From Gaetbulibacter_B jejuensis (lineage in GTDB: Bacteria > Bacteroidota > Bacteroidia > Flavobacteriales > Flavobacteriaceae), in the NCBI RefSeq assembly GCF_039524015.1, contig NZ_BAAAGF010000003.1, positions 1 through 64,000 of the forward strand: a stretch of DNA of 64,000 bases, written 5' to 3'. A program made the position numbers and the translations under genes. Below, in pieces: positions 1 to 9,239 of the stretch (position 1 is its first letter; each line of letters begins with the position of its first letter). The notes under the pieces were generated by a model. It was not told the DNA's origin. It did not search any database and saw only the letters and a list, made by a program, of their open reading frames with translations.

Positions 1-3000
1 TTAAGTGGAACTTACACAGAGTGTGGTGGAGAGTTAATGGTAACTTGGACATTTATGGATGATTGTCAAAGAGAGATTACAGCTACCAAAACAGTAACTG
101 TATTACCAGCACCAGCAGCAGAGTTTGCACCAGTAGAAGATGAAGAGGTTACATGTGAAGAAGCTAATGTATACGAAGCTACATATTTATCTTACACTAA
201 TGATGCTGGAACAGAAGCTTGTTTAATTGAAGGTGAAGTTTTAGGAGAAATCTCTGGTGAATACAATGAATGTGGAGGAACATTAACAATAACATGGTTC
301 TATAAAGATGATTGTGAGCGTGAAATCACAACTAGCAAAACAGTAACTGTATTACCAGCTCCAGTAGCTGAGTTTGATCAAGTAGATGACATAACTATTG
401 CTTGTGAAGATTTAGCAACATATGAGCCAGCTTATTTAGCATACTCAAATGGAGGTACTGTTTCTTGTGAAATTAGTGGTGAAGTTCAAGGTGTTGCAGA
501 GCCTTTTGATGGAAGCTGTGGAATGTTTGAAGTTAATTGGTCATTCACTGATGAATGTGGAAGAACGATTACAGCTAATCGTACTGTAACAGTTATCGAT
601 GAAACAGCTCCAGTATTAGTAGGTGAATTACCTGAAGGTATTTCTAATATTGATGCATGTTATGCTGATCACCCAACTGAACCAACTGAAGAAGAGATTG
701 CTGCATTATTTGAAGACAATTGTGGTAATGTAAATGTTACTAAAACAGTTGTAAGTCTTGGTGATGATTGTGATTGGGCAGTTATGTTCAGATACGAAGT
801 TCAAGATGATTGTGGTAATTTTGCAGCTCCAGTTAAAGTTTACTATAACGGAGGAGACAAAACTGCTCCTGAGTTAACAGGAACGTTACCAACTGGTGAA
901 ACAGGAATGGAGTTATGTTTTGATGAAATTCCAGAAGCACCAAAATCAAGCAACTTAGCTGAGTTATATACTGAAAACTGTAGTGAAGTTATCGTAACTG
1001 AATTAGAACCAGTTATTACTGGAGATAATTGCTACTGGACTGCAACTTATACTTACACAGTAGAAGATGCTTGTGGAAATAAAGCTGAGAACATTGTAAT
1101 TTACTACCAAGGAGGTGATACTACACCACCAGTACTTGAAGGAGATGTTCCAATGGGTCAAAATTCATTAGACTTATGTATAGATTCTGATTTAGGAGAG
1201 CCTTCTGAGGAAGATATCGCTGCGTTATATTCTGATAACTGTTCAGAGGTAATCACTGTAAACAAAATAGAAAAAGTTTACGGGACAGACTGTGAGTGGA
1301 TTAGAGTATTTGAGTACATAGCTATGGATGAATGCGGAAATGAGTCTGATATCATCAAAGTTAACTATCAAGGTGGTGATCAGTCACCTCCAGTATTTGA
1401 CTTAGAATGTCAATTAGAAAGTTTCGAAATATTTACATCTAATGGAGCTGATTGTCCTGCTGAAGCTGGAATATCTCTTAACGTTGGAGATGAAATAGAT
1501 GCATTCACATCATGGACTGTTGGTGGTGTTGAAATACTACCTATTGGAAGCTGTGTAAGTGATAACTGTACTGATCTTGGAGATATCATTATACGTGTTA
1601 TCGGTAAAACTTCTACAGATGACAATTGTATCAATATGTTATCAATTTCATTTGAAGCTGAGGATGCTTGTGGAAAAATTTCTGAGCCATTTACTTGTAC
1701 TTACAAAGTAATTGATGATGAAGCTCCTGAAGCACCTGCAGATGAAGAATTTACTTATGAGTGTACAGATGATGTGCCAGAAGCTATTGACTTAAAAGCT
1801 ATCGATGCTTGTCAAGGTGAAATAGAAGGTGTGTTTAGTGAAACTAGTGATGGGCAAACTTGTCCTGAAACAATCACTCGTACATGGACATATGATGATG
1901 GATGTGGAAATGTTTCTGTAACTACTCATGTTATTACAGTGAATGATGTTACTGCTCCAGTATTAGAGTGTCCTGAAGATGTTGATTTTGGTGTAGTAAC
2001 TGAAACTCCAACAGGATTTGCTGATAAAGCATTTTATACAGATAACTGTATAGCTGATGGCGCAACTCATGATTATACTGATAGTGAAATAACTGAAACA
2101 GTTAATAGTTCTTCAGTAGAAGGTGAATATATCTTCACTTTTGAAGAAGGTTACTTATTAAATTTAGGTAATGCTCCTACAGGAACTTCTAATGGATATC
2201 CACATTATACAGGTATTATTACAAGCCCAAGTGGAGATGTGTTACCTAACTATGGAACTATTTTAGTAGTGTACAATCCAAATAGTGGTGAGTATGACAT
2301 TCTTCAAGACTTTGGACAAAATGATATTCAACCAGCTGGAACTGCAGATGCTGATGCATTTGACGGATGTGATGCGGCAGCTTGGACATTTACATCTAAC
2401 ACTGGACATAACAAAGCATTTACTTTAGAGTGCCCAGTATATTCAAGTTCTGTAACTTACACATTTACTCGTACATTTACTGCTGCAGATGATTGTGGTA
2501 ACGAAGATGAGTGTAGTGTAACTTACACATGGACTATTGAAGTAGGTTGTGATGAAGAAGCTCCTGTTATTGAGTGTTCAGACGACGCTAACTTTGGTGA
2601 GAATCCAGATTTAGATAATAATGGTGTTCCTTATGGTGTAGCTACAACAGCTAACTATACTGATAACATGGATGAAGATGGAGTAACTACTACATATACT
2701 GATGAATTATCATCTGAAGAGTACTATGGAGAGTCTACTAATTTTGATATCTCATGTATACAAAATGGTTCACTGTTTGCGCTTGTTCATTTCGAAAGAA
2801 CTGGATATGCTGAAGATGGTTATGCAATATATGCTGATGGTTATAGAGAAGATTATCCACAATATACTTATGATTTATACTACAATCATTCAACTAATAG
2901 ATGGGAAGTATATGAATATGATAATGGTTATCTTTTAGGTCTAGTTTGGTATAATGTTACTGAAGATACTGCTCCTTCATGTAATCCATCAGACTGGGAT

Positions 3001-3525
3001 ATTGATGGTAGTGTATGTGACGGAATTTATGTTGATTGCGGTTACTACTATCTTGACTATACAGAGTATACATTAACTAGAACTTTCACTCAAACGGATT
3101 CATGTGGAAATGAAGGAGAATGTTCAGTAACCTATACTTGGGTTGAAGGTACAGAAGCTGAAAACAGACAAAGTAATGAGACAACTTACTCTACTACATC
3201 TAATGGTGCACAAATCTATGCAGGTGAAGTATCAGAGGAAAGGGTAAGTGAAGCTCTAGACTTTACAGCTTATCCAGTACCATTTGACAAAGAAGTTAAT
3301 ATTTCATACACATTTGACTTTGAAACTAATGTAACTATTGAGTTATTTGACACTAAAGGATTACTAATCTTAAGTGATACTAATAACAGATACGTTGCTG
3401 GTTCAAAAGGAAATACTAGATTTGATTTATCTAGAACGTCTAACCAAATGTTCTATGTTAAGTTAACAACTAGTCAAGGTTCAGTAACTAAGAAGATTGT
3501 GTCTTCATCAGTTAAGAGACATTAA
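1..3525 (+). CDS. Large secreted repeat protein with T9SS C-terminal sorting domain (5' end outside window)
   Basis: The reading frame is already open at base 1 (LSGTYTECGGEL...), so the true start lies upstream; the 1174 visible codons are the C-terminal part. Most of the protein is Cys-rich, Ig-like modules of about 80-87 residues with motifs such as DDC.REIT..KTVTVLPAP and GGD.T.P.L.G, similar to the HYR/adhesin-type repeats of flavobacterial surface proteins. Two longer modules (about residues 650-850 and 850-1060) each end in a conserved T.TRTFT..D.CGNE.ECSVTYTW motif. The last ~85 residues (DFTAYPVPF..., TIELFDTKG..., FDLS, FYVKLTT..G, TKKIV) form a type IX secretion type-A sorting domain. 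The protein is therefore predicted to be exported by T9SS and anchored on, or released from, the cell surface as an adhesin. Ligand unknown. A strong hairpin terminator follows. Confidence 0.9.
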   Translation, partial: LSGTYTECGGELMVTWTFMDDCQREITATKTVTVLPAPAAEFAPVEDEEVTCEEANVYEATYLSYTNDAGTEACLIEGEVLGEISGEYNECGGTLTITWFYKDDCEREITTSKTVTVLPAPVAEFDQVDDITIACEDLATYEPAYLAYSNGGTVSCEISGEVQGVAEPFDGSCGMFEVNWSFTDECGRTITANRTVTVIDETAPVLVGELPEGISNIDACYADHPTEPTEEEIAALFEDNCGNVNVTKTVVSLGDDCDWAVMFRYEVQDDCGNFAAPVKVYYNGGDKTAPELTGTLPTGETGMELCFDEIPEAPKSSNLAELYTENCSEVIVTELEPVITGDNCYWTATYTYTVEDACGNKAENIVIYYQGGDTTPPVLEGDVPMGQNSLDLCIDSDLGEPSEEDIAALYSDNCSEVITVNKIEKVYGTDCEWIRVFEYIAMDECGNESDIIKVNYQGGDQSPPVFDLECQLESFEIFTSNGADCPAEAGISLNVGDEIDAFTSWTVGGVEILPIGSCVSDNCTDLGDIIIRVIGKTSTDDNCINMLSISFEAEDACGKISEPFTCTYKVIDDEAPEAPADEEFTYECTDDVPEAIDLKAIDACQGEIEGVFSETSDGQTCPETITRTWTYDDGCGNVSVTTHVITVNDVTAPVLECPEDVDFGVVTETPTGFADKAFYTDNCIADGATHDYTDSEITETVNSSSVEGEYIFTFEEGYLLNLGNAPTGTSNGYPHYTGIITSPSGDVLPNYGTILVVYNPNSGEYDILQDFGQNDIQPAGTADADAFDGCDAAAWTFTSNTGHNKAFTLECPVYSSSVTYTFTRTFTAADDCGNEDECSVTYTWTIEVGCDEEAPVIECSDDANFGENPDLDNNGVPYGVATTANYTDNMDEDGVTTTYTDELSSEEYYGESTNFDISCIQNGSLFALVHFERTGYAEDGYAIYADGYREDYPQYTYDLYYNHSTNRWEVYEYDNGYLLGLVWYNVTEDTAPSCNPSDWDIDGSVCDGIYVDCGYYYLDYTEYTLTRTFTQTDSCGNEGECSVTYTWVEGTEAENRQSNETTYSTTSNGAQIYAGEVSEERVSEALDFTAYPVPFDKEVNISYTFDFETNVTIELFDTKGLLILSDTNNRYVAGSKGNTRFDLSRTSNQMFYVKLTTSQGSVTKKIVSSSVKRH
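58..600 (+). repeat. Tandem Ig-like repeat units of 249 and 243 nt inside the adhesin
   Basis: Units begin at the DDC/DEC codons at positions 58, 307 and 550, giving periods of 249 and 243 nt (83 and 81 residues). The segment encoding KTVTVLPAP.AEF is nearly identical between the first two units at DNA level, which indicates recent duplication; the third copy (NRTVTVIDETAP) is diverged and leads into the next repeat class. Confidence 0.75.
598..1380 (+). repeat. Second class of tandem 86-87-residue repeats in the adhesin
   Basis: The (D)xTAPxLxG motif recurs at codons 598, 856, 1117 and 1378, giving periods of 258, 261 and 261 nt. Each unit has the order TAPVL.G.LP, C...., EP, AALY..NC, V.V.K, W...YEY...D.CGN, YY.GGD. 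Amino-acid similarity is clear but the DNA has diverged, so these are older duplications than the first repeat class. Confidence 0.75.
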
Positions 3526-3560
3526 TTATTAGGCAATAGCCAAATAAATGTTGATAGAAA

Positions 3561-3588
3561 AAGGCAGCTAGAAATAGCTGCCTTTTTT
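3561..3588 (+). terminator. Rho-independent terminator of the adhesin gene
   Basis: Perfect 8-bp stem GGCAGCTA / TAGCTGCC with a GAAA loop, followed by six T. It lies 36 bases after the adhesin stop codon. Confidence 0.9.
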
Positions 3589-3796
3589 ATTTGTGTATAT
3601 TCAATATATTAAACTCTATGGTAGCTGTATTGGTAGTTACACTTTATTCAAATGCCCTTTCAAAGCAATAGTGTATTAATGATTATTAAAGTATGTACTA
3701 AGATGTTTGTACATAAACCTAAACCATAATAAGGTTTCATTTAGATAAGGTTACGTTTAAGGTTTATTGCTTTAATATAGTTTCACTACAAGACAT
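3589..3796. other. Non-coding spacer with inverted and direct repeats
   Basis: No plausible gene is seen between the two terminators. The spacer has a 7-bp inverted repeat TATGTAC/GTACATA (3692-3698 and 3709-3715), and ATAAGGTT at 3728-3735 and 3745-3752 with a third partial copy at 3759-3765. Function unknown. Confidence 0.4.
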
Positions 3797-3826
3797 AAAA
3801 AAAGCTCATTTATTATAATGAGCTTT
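3797..3826 (-). terminator. Terminator downstream of clpC
   Basis: 10-bp perfect stem AAAGCTCATT / AATGAGCTTT (3801-3810 and 3817-3826) with a 6-base loop. Read on the minus strand it is followed by a seven-T run (the A-run 3797-3803), so it ends the clpC transcript about 20 bases after its stop. Confidence 0.85.
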
Positions 3827-3846
3827 TAGTTTTATATATTAAAGAA

Positions 3847-6399
3847 TTAAGATTCCTCAGAGTGTTGTTCGGACTTTTCAATAGTTATGGTTAGTTCATT
3901 TGTTTTAGAGTCTAAATCCATTAAAATTGTGTCGCCTTCATGTAATTGAGAATTGATAATTTCTTCAGCTAATGCATCTTCAATGTATTTTTGAATGGCA
4001 CGCTTTAATGGTCTTGCACCATAATCTTTATCAAAACCTTTTTCAGCAATATAGTCTTTAGCTTTATTACTTAATTTAAGATCGTAACCAAGATCTTTAA
4101 TTCTAGCTATTAGTTTTACTAGTTCAATATCAATAATCTTATCTATATCTTCTTTTTCAAGAACATTAAATACCATTACATCATCAATCCTATTTAAGAA
4201 TTCAGGAGCAAAAGCTTTTTTAAGTGCATTTTCTATAATGCTTCTAGAGTTATCTTTAGCTTGAGATTCTTTAGCTGATGTACCAAAACCAACACCTTGT
4301 CCAAAGTCTTTAAGTTTACGAGCACCAATGTTAGAAGTCATTATAATAATGGTATTTCTAAAATCGATTTTTCTACCAAGACTATCAGTTAAATAGCCAT
4401 CATCCAATACTTGTAGTAACATATTAAATACATCTGGATGCGCTTTTTCAATTTCATCAAGAAGCACTACAGCATAAGGTTTGCGTCTTACTTTTTCAGT
4501 TAGTTGTCCACCTTCTTCGTATCCAACATAACCAGGAGGTGCTCCAATTAATCTAGAAATAGCGAATTTTTCCATGTATTCACTCATGTCAATTCTTACA
4601 AGTGCTTCTTCGCTATCAAATAACTCTCTAGCCAATACTTTAGCTAATTGCGTTTTTCCTACACCTGTTTGACCTAAAAATATAAATGACCCAATAGGCT
4701 TGTTAGGATCTTTAAGTCCAGCACGATTACGCTGAATAGCTTTAACAACTTTTGAAACAGCTTCATCCTGACCAATAACCTTACCTTTTATAAGTTCAGG
4801 CAGTTTAGCTAATTTGTTACTTTCAGTTTGAGCAATTCTATTAACAGGAATTCCAGTCATCATAGATATTACATCTGCAACGTTATCTTCAGTTACAATT
4901 TCTCTATGCTGCTTGGTTTCTTCTTCCCATTTTTCTTGTGCAATGGCAAGGTCTTTTTCTAAACGCTTCTCGTCATCTCTAAGTTTTGCAGCTTCTTCAT
5001 ATTTCTGCTTTTTAACCACAGAATTTTTAGTAGCCTTAACTTCTTCAAGCTTCTTTTCTAATTCAAGAATTTGCTTAGGTACATCAATATTGGTAATATG
5101 AACTCTAGAGCCAGCTTCGTCTAAAGCATCTATAGCTTTATCTGGAAGGAAGCGTTCAGTCATATACCTATTAGTTAATTTTACACAAGCTTCAATAGCT
5201 TCAGGTGTATAATCAACATTATGATGGTCTTCGTATTTTTCTTTAATATTGTTTAAAATCTCAATGGTTTCTTCAACGCTAGTAGGCTCAACAATTACTT
5301 TTTGAAAACGACGCTCTAAAGCACCATCTTTCTCGATGTATTGTCTATACTCATCTAGTGTTGTAGCACCAATACATTGAATTTCACCTCTTGCTAAAGC
5401 TGGTTTAAACATATTTGAAGCATCTAAACTTCCTGTAGCTCCTCCAGCTCCAACTATGGTATGAATCTCGTCAATAAAAAGTATGATGTCGTCGTTTTTT
5501 TCCAACTCATTCATCACAGCTTTCATACGTTCTTCAAATTGCCCACGGTATTTTGTGCCAGCAACTAAACTAGCTAAGTCAAGCGTTACAACACGTTTGT
5601 TAAAAAGTATACGAGACACTTTACGTTTTACAATACGTAAAGCTAACCCTTCAGCAATTGCAGATTTACCTACTCCTGGTTCTCCTATTAAAAGCGGGTT
5701 GTTCTTTTTACGTCTGCTTAATATTTGAGATACACGTTGTATTTCTTTTTCTCTTCCAACAACAGGGTCAAGTTTACCATCTTCAGCAAGTTCAGTAAGG
5801 TCTCTTCCAAAATTATCTAAAACAGGTGTCTTAGATTTTTTTGTTGTTTTTGATGAAGATTGTCCAAAAGGGTTTTGTTTAGAATCATCCTCGTCGTTAA
5901 TATCATCGTCTGAAAAAGACTCAGCTTTTGGCGATTCTATAAAATCATCCTCGTTTGTAATCATAAATTTAAATTGTTCTTTTACGTTATCATAATCTAC
6001 TTTAAGCTTATTTAAAAGCTTAGTAGTAGGGTCATTTTCGTTTCTTAAAATGCACAATAATAAATGTGCAGTATTAATTGATGTGCTTTGAAATAATTTA
6101 GCTTCTAAAAAAGTAGTCTTTAAGGCACGTTCAGCTTGCCTAGTTAAGTGTAGGTTTTTCTTTTCGTTAGAAGCAGATGATATATTTGAATTTGCAGGGC
6201 TTAATATTTCTACCTTGCGCCTTAGATGATTTAAATCAATTTCTAAAGCTCCAAGTATATCTATCGCTTTTCCGTTACCATCACGAAGTAGCCCCAACAT
6301 TAAATGTTCGGTACCTATAAAATCATGTCCAAGGCGTAATGCTTCTTCTTTACTGTAAGCAATTACATCTTTGACTCTTGGGGAAAAATTATCATCCAT
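3847..6399 (-). CDS. clpC: ClpC-type AAA+ unfoldase subunit of the Clp protease
   Basis: Class I Clp/HSP100 ATPase of 850 residues that unfolds substrates and passes them to ClpP in the cytoplasm. Order of domains: two Clp-N repeats (about 1-145), an acidic linker, AAA-1 with Walker A GEPGVGKS (about 239-246) and Walker B LFIDEIH (about 305), a UVR-type coiled segment KYEEAAKLRDDEKRL (about 460-478) that is diagnostic of ClpC rather than ClpA or ClpB, AAA-2 with GQTGVGKT (about 576) and LLDEIEKAH (about 645), and a C-terminal D2-small domain. Length is normal for the family. It is monocistronic, divergent from gyrA and flanked by its own terminator. The N-terminal motif F(I)GTEHLMLGLL supports the chosen ATG. 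Confidence 0.97.
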   Translation of the reverse strand: MDDNFSPRVKDVIAYSKEEALRLGHDFIGTEHLMLGLLRDGNGKAIDILGALEIDLNHLRRKVEILSPANSNISSASNEKKNLHLTRQAERALKTTFLEAKLFQSTSINTAHLLLCILRNENDPTTKLLNKLKVDYDNVKEQFKFMITNEDDFIESPKAESFSDDDINDEDDSKQNPFGQSSSKTTKKSKTPVLDNFGRDLTELAEDGKLDPVVGREKEIQRVSQILSRRKKNNPLLIGEPGVGKSAIAEGLALRIVKRKVSRILFNKRVVTLDLASLVAGTKYRGQFEERMKAVMNELEKNDDIILFIDEIHTIVGAGGATGSLDASNMFKPALARGEIQCIGATTLDEYRQYIEKDGALERRFQKVIVEPTSVEETIEILNNIKEKYEDHHNVDYTPEAIEACVKLTNRYMTERFLPDKAIDALDEAGSRVHITNIDVPKQILELEKKLEEVKATKNSVVKKQKYEEAAKLRDDEKRLEKDLAIAQEKWEEETKQHREIVTEDNVADVISMMTGIPVNRIAQTESNKLAKLPELIKGKVIGQDEAVSKVVKAIQRNRAGLKDPNKPIGSFIFLGQTGVGKTQLAKVLARELFDSEEALVRIDMSEYMEKFAISRLIGAPPGYVGYEEGGQLTEKVRRKPYAVVLLDEIEKAHPDVFNMLLQVLDDGYLTDSLGRKIDFRNTIIIMTSNIGARKLKDFGQGVGFGTSAKESQAKDNSRSIIENALKKAFAPEFLNRIDDVMVFNVLEKEDIDKIIDIELVKLIARIKDLGYDLKLSNKAKDYIAEKGFDKDYGARPLKRAIQKYIEDALAEEIINSQLHEGDTILMDLDSKTNELTITIEKSEQHSEES

Positions 6400-6419
6400 G
6401 TTTAAAATCCTTTCTGCAT

Positions 6420-6451
6420 TAAAAATAATAAAAACAAATAGATAATGTCAA
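6420..6451 (-). promoter_or_regulatory. Candidate Bacteroidota-type promoter of clpC
   Basis: On the minus strand TTG (6451-6449) is separated by 21 bases from TATTTTTA (6427-6420), a 7/8 match to TAnnTTTG. The predicted transcript would start about 14 bases before the clpC ATG. Inferred only from consensus and spacing. Confidence 0.35.
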
Positions 6452-6661
6452 AAACTATACCTTAAATGTTTTTATAGTAGCTAATAGAGTGAAAAAACTT
6501 CAAAAGTTCAAAACATTTAACAGCATACTTATTAACTAAAATAGTAGGTAATATTGTTAATAAAAAATGTCAAAAAAGGTGCTTAAAGGTGGCTCAAACA
6601 CTATCAAAATACTTATATTAGCACGATTTGAAAACCTACAAAATTCTAATAATTTTTATAT

Positions 6662-9217
6662 ATGGCAGAAGGAGAAAAACTCATTCCAATTAATATTGAA
6701 GATGAAATGAAGTCGGCTTACATTGATTATTCAATGTCAGTCATTGTGTCACGTGCATTACCTGATGTAAGAGATGGTTTAAAGCCTGTACACAGACGTG
6801 TTTTATATGGAATGCATGAACTAGGTGTTAGATCTAATACCGCACATAAAAAATCGGCAAGAATAGTTGGTGAAGTTTTAGGTAAGTACCATCCTCATGG
6901 TGATACCTCTGTTTATGACACTATGGTACGTATGGCTCAAGAGTGGAGTTTGCGTTATATGCTTGTTGATGGTCAAGGAAACTTTGGTTCTATAGATGGA
7001 GATAGTCCTGCAGCAATGCGTTATACTGAAGCGCGTATGCGTAAAATATCTGAGGACATGTTGGCAGATATTGACAAAGAAACTGTAGATCATAAATTAA
7101 ATTTTGATGATACTCTACAAGAACCAACGGTTCTTCCAACAAGAATACCAGGACTTTTAGTTAATGGAGCATCTGGTATTGCAGTTGGTATGGCTACAAA
7201 CATGCCTCCACATAACTTAAGTGAAGTTGTAGATGGTACTGTAGCTTATATAGATAATAATGATATAGAAATTGATGAACTAATTACTCATATTAAAGCA
7301 CCAGATTTCCCTACAGGAGGAACTATTTATGGTTATGATGGTGTTCGTGAAGCTTTTAAAACTGGTCGTGGGCGTATCGTAATGCGTGGTAAAGCCAATA
7401 TTGAAGAAGTTCAAGGTAGAGAATGTATCATTGTATCTGAAATTCCTTATCAAGTGAATAAAGCAGATATGATAAAAAAAACTGCTGATCTTGTAAATGA
7501 TAAAAAGCTTGATGGTATTTCAACCATACGTGATGAGTCCGACAGAAATGGTATGCGTATCGTTTATGTACTTAAGCGTGACGCTATTCCTAACATTGTA
7601 TTAAATAAGCTTTATAAATACACTGCGTTGCAGTCTTCTTTCAGTGTAAATAATATTGCACTAGTAAATGGTAGACCGCAATTACTAAACTTAAAAGAGT
7701 TAATCCATCATTTTGTGGAGCACAGACACGATGTAGTTGTACGTCGTACTACTTATGAATTGCGTAAGGCAGAAGAGCGTGCTCATATCTTAGAAGGGTT
7801 AATTATAGCTTCTGATAATATTGATGAAGTTATTGCATTAATTCGTGCATCTTCAAATGCTGATGAAGCTCGTGAAAAGTTAATTGAACGCTTTAAGCTT
7901 TCTGAAATACAAGCTAAAGCAATCGTAGAAATGCGTTTACGTCAATTAACAGGACTGGAGCAAGACAAGTTACGCTCTGAGTATGATGAATTGATGAAAA
8001 CCATAGAAGACTTAAAAGATATTCTTGACAAAAAAGAGCGTCGTATGGATATCATTAAAGAAGAGCTTCTTGTTGTTAAAGAAAAGTATGGTGATGAGCG
8101 TCGTTCAATAATTGAATATGCAGGAGGAGATTTAAGTATCGAAGATATGATTCCTGATGAGCAAGTAGTAATAACTATTTCTCATGCTGGTTACATTAAG
8201 CGTACATCGCTTACTGAATACAAAACTCAAAATAGAGGAGGAGTTGGTCAAAAAGCTTCAACCACTCGTAATGAAGATTTCTTAGAACACCTTTTTGTTG
8301 GTACTAACCACCAATACATGTTGTTCTTTACCCAAAAAGGAAAATGTTTCTGGATGCGCGTTTACGAAATTCCAGAAGGTAGTAAAACATCTAAAGGTAG
8401 AGCAATTCAAAACCTAATAAATATTGAGCAAGATGATAAAGTAATGGCTTTCATTTGTACTCAAGATTTAAAAGATGAAGATTACATTAATAGTCACTAT
8501 GTAATAATGGCGACTAAAAATGGTCAGGTTAAAAAGACAGCTTTAGAACAATATTCTAGACCTCGTACTAATGGTATCAATGCCATTACTATTAAAGAGG
8601 ATGATGAATTGCTAGAAGCAAAATTAACTACAGGAAACAGTCAAGTTATGCTAGCCTTAAAGTCTGGTAAAGCAATTCGTTTTGAAGAAGCTAAAACAAG
8701 ACCAATGGGTAGAAATGCATCTGGAGTTCGAGGTATTACTTTGGCTAACGATAAAGATGAAGTAATAGGTATGGTTGCTATTGAAAACCCTATGGAAGAA
8801 ACAGTTCTTGTTGTTTCTGAAAACGGTTATGGAAAACGTACATACATTGATGATCCTGAAGACGGAGAAGCAGTTTACCGAATCACCAATAGAGGAGGTA
8901 AAGGGGTTAAAACAATTTCTATTACTGAAAAGACAGGTCATTTAGTAGCAATTAAAACAGTTACTGACGATGATGACTTAATGATTATCAACAAGTCAGG
9001 AATAGCAATTAGGTTAAGTGTTTCTAACTTAAGAACTATGGGTAGAGCAACTCAAGGTGTTAGGTTAATTAACTTAAAAGGAAACGATTCTATTGCTGCT
9101 GTTGCCAAAGTAATGAAAGATGAAAACGAAGAAGAAATTGACTCTGAAGTTGAGAATTCAGAAGCTCAAACTGAAGATGGCACAACTCTTGATAATTCAC
9201 AAGACGAAAACAATTAA
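6662..9217 (+). CDS. gyrA: DNA gyrase subunit A
   Basis: Type IIA topoisomerase subunit of 851 residues that cuts and rejoins DNA during negative supercoiling, working with GyrB. The breakage-reunion domain has the catalytic Tyr121 in AAMRYTEAR. The quinolone region reads HPHGDTSVYD, so the residue equivalent to E. coli Ser83 is Thr82 and the Asp87 equivalent is retained as Asp86; Thr here is natural in several lineages and is not proof of resistance. The C-terminal beta-pinwheel has a GyrA-box-like QNRGGVG (about 523-529) and later blades such as NRGGKG, which favour GyrA over ParC. The tail is acidic (ENEEEIDSEVEN). A TPR protein follows 22 bases downstream and may be cotranscribed. Confidence 0.97.
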   Translation: MAEGEKLIPINIEDEMKSAYIDYSMSVIVSRALPDVRDGLKPVHRRVLYGMHELGVRSNTAHKKSARIVGEVLGKYHPHGDTSVYDTMVRMAQEWSLRYMLVDGQGNFGSIDGDSPAAMRYTEARMRKISEDMLADIDKETVDHKLNFDDTLQEPTVLPTRIPGLLVNGASGIAVGMATNMPPHNLSEVVDGTVAYIDNNDIEIDELITHIKAPDFPTGGTIYGYDGVREAFKTGRGRIVMRGKANIEEVQGRECIIVSEIPYQVNKADMIKKTADLVNDKKLDGISTIRDESDRNGMRIVYVLKRDAIPNIVLNKLYKYTALQSSFSVNNIALVNGRPQLLNLKELIHHFVEHRHDVVVRRTTYELRKAEERAHILEGLIIASDNIDEVIALIRASSNADEAREKLIERFKLSEIQAKAIVEMRLRQLTGLEQDKLRSEYDELMKTIEDLKDILDKKERRMDIIKEELLVVKEKYGDERRSIIEYAGGDLSIEDMIPDEQVVITISHAGYIKRTSLTEYKTQNRGGVGQKASTTRNEDFLEHLFVGTNHQYMLFFTQKGKCFWMRVYEIPEGSKTSKGRAIQNLINIEQDDKVMAFICTQDLKDEDYINSHYVIMATKNGQVKKTALEQYSRPRTNGINAITIKEDDELLEAKLTTGNSQVMLALKSGKAIRFEEAKTRPMGRNASGVRGITLANDKDEVIGMVAIENPMEETVLVVSENGYGKRTYIDDPEDGEAVYRITNRGGKGVKTISITEKTGHLVAIKTVTDDDDLMIINKSGIAIRLSVSNLRTMGRATQGVRLINLKGNDSIAAVAKVMKDENEEEIDSEVENSEAQTEDGTTLDNSQDENN

Positions 9218-9239
9218 TAACACTAAACATTAACTAAAA

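Noticed and set aside
1410..1634. Antisense open frame within the adhesin
   Set aside because: It lies wholly inside the adhesin on the other strand, has no matching motif, and follows from the AT-rich codon pattern of the sense gene.
6900..6935. Thr82 in GyrA as a quinolone-resistance mutation
   Set aside because: Thr is the normal residue here in several bacterial groups, and the wild type of this species is unknown.
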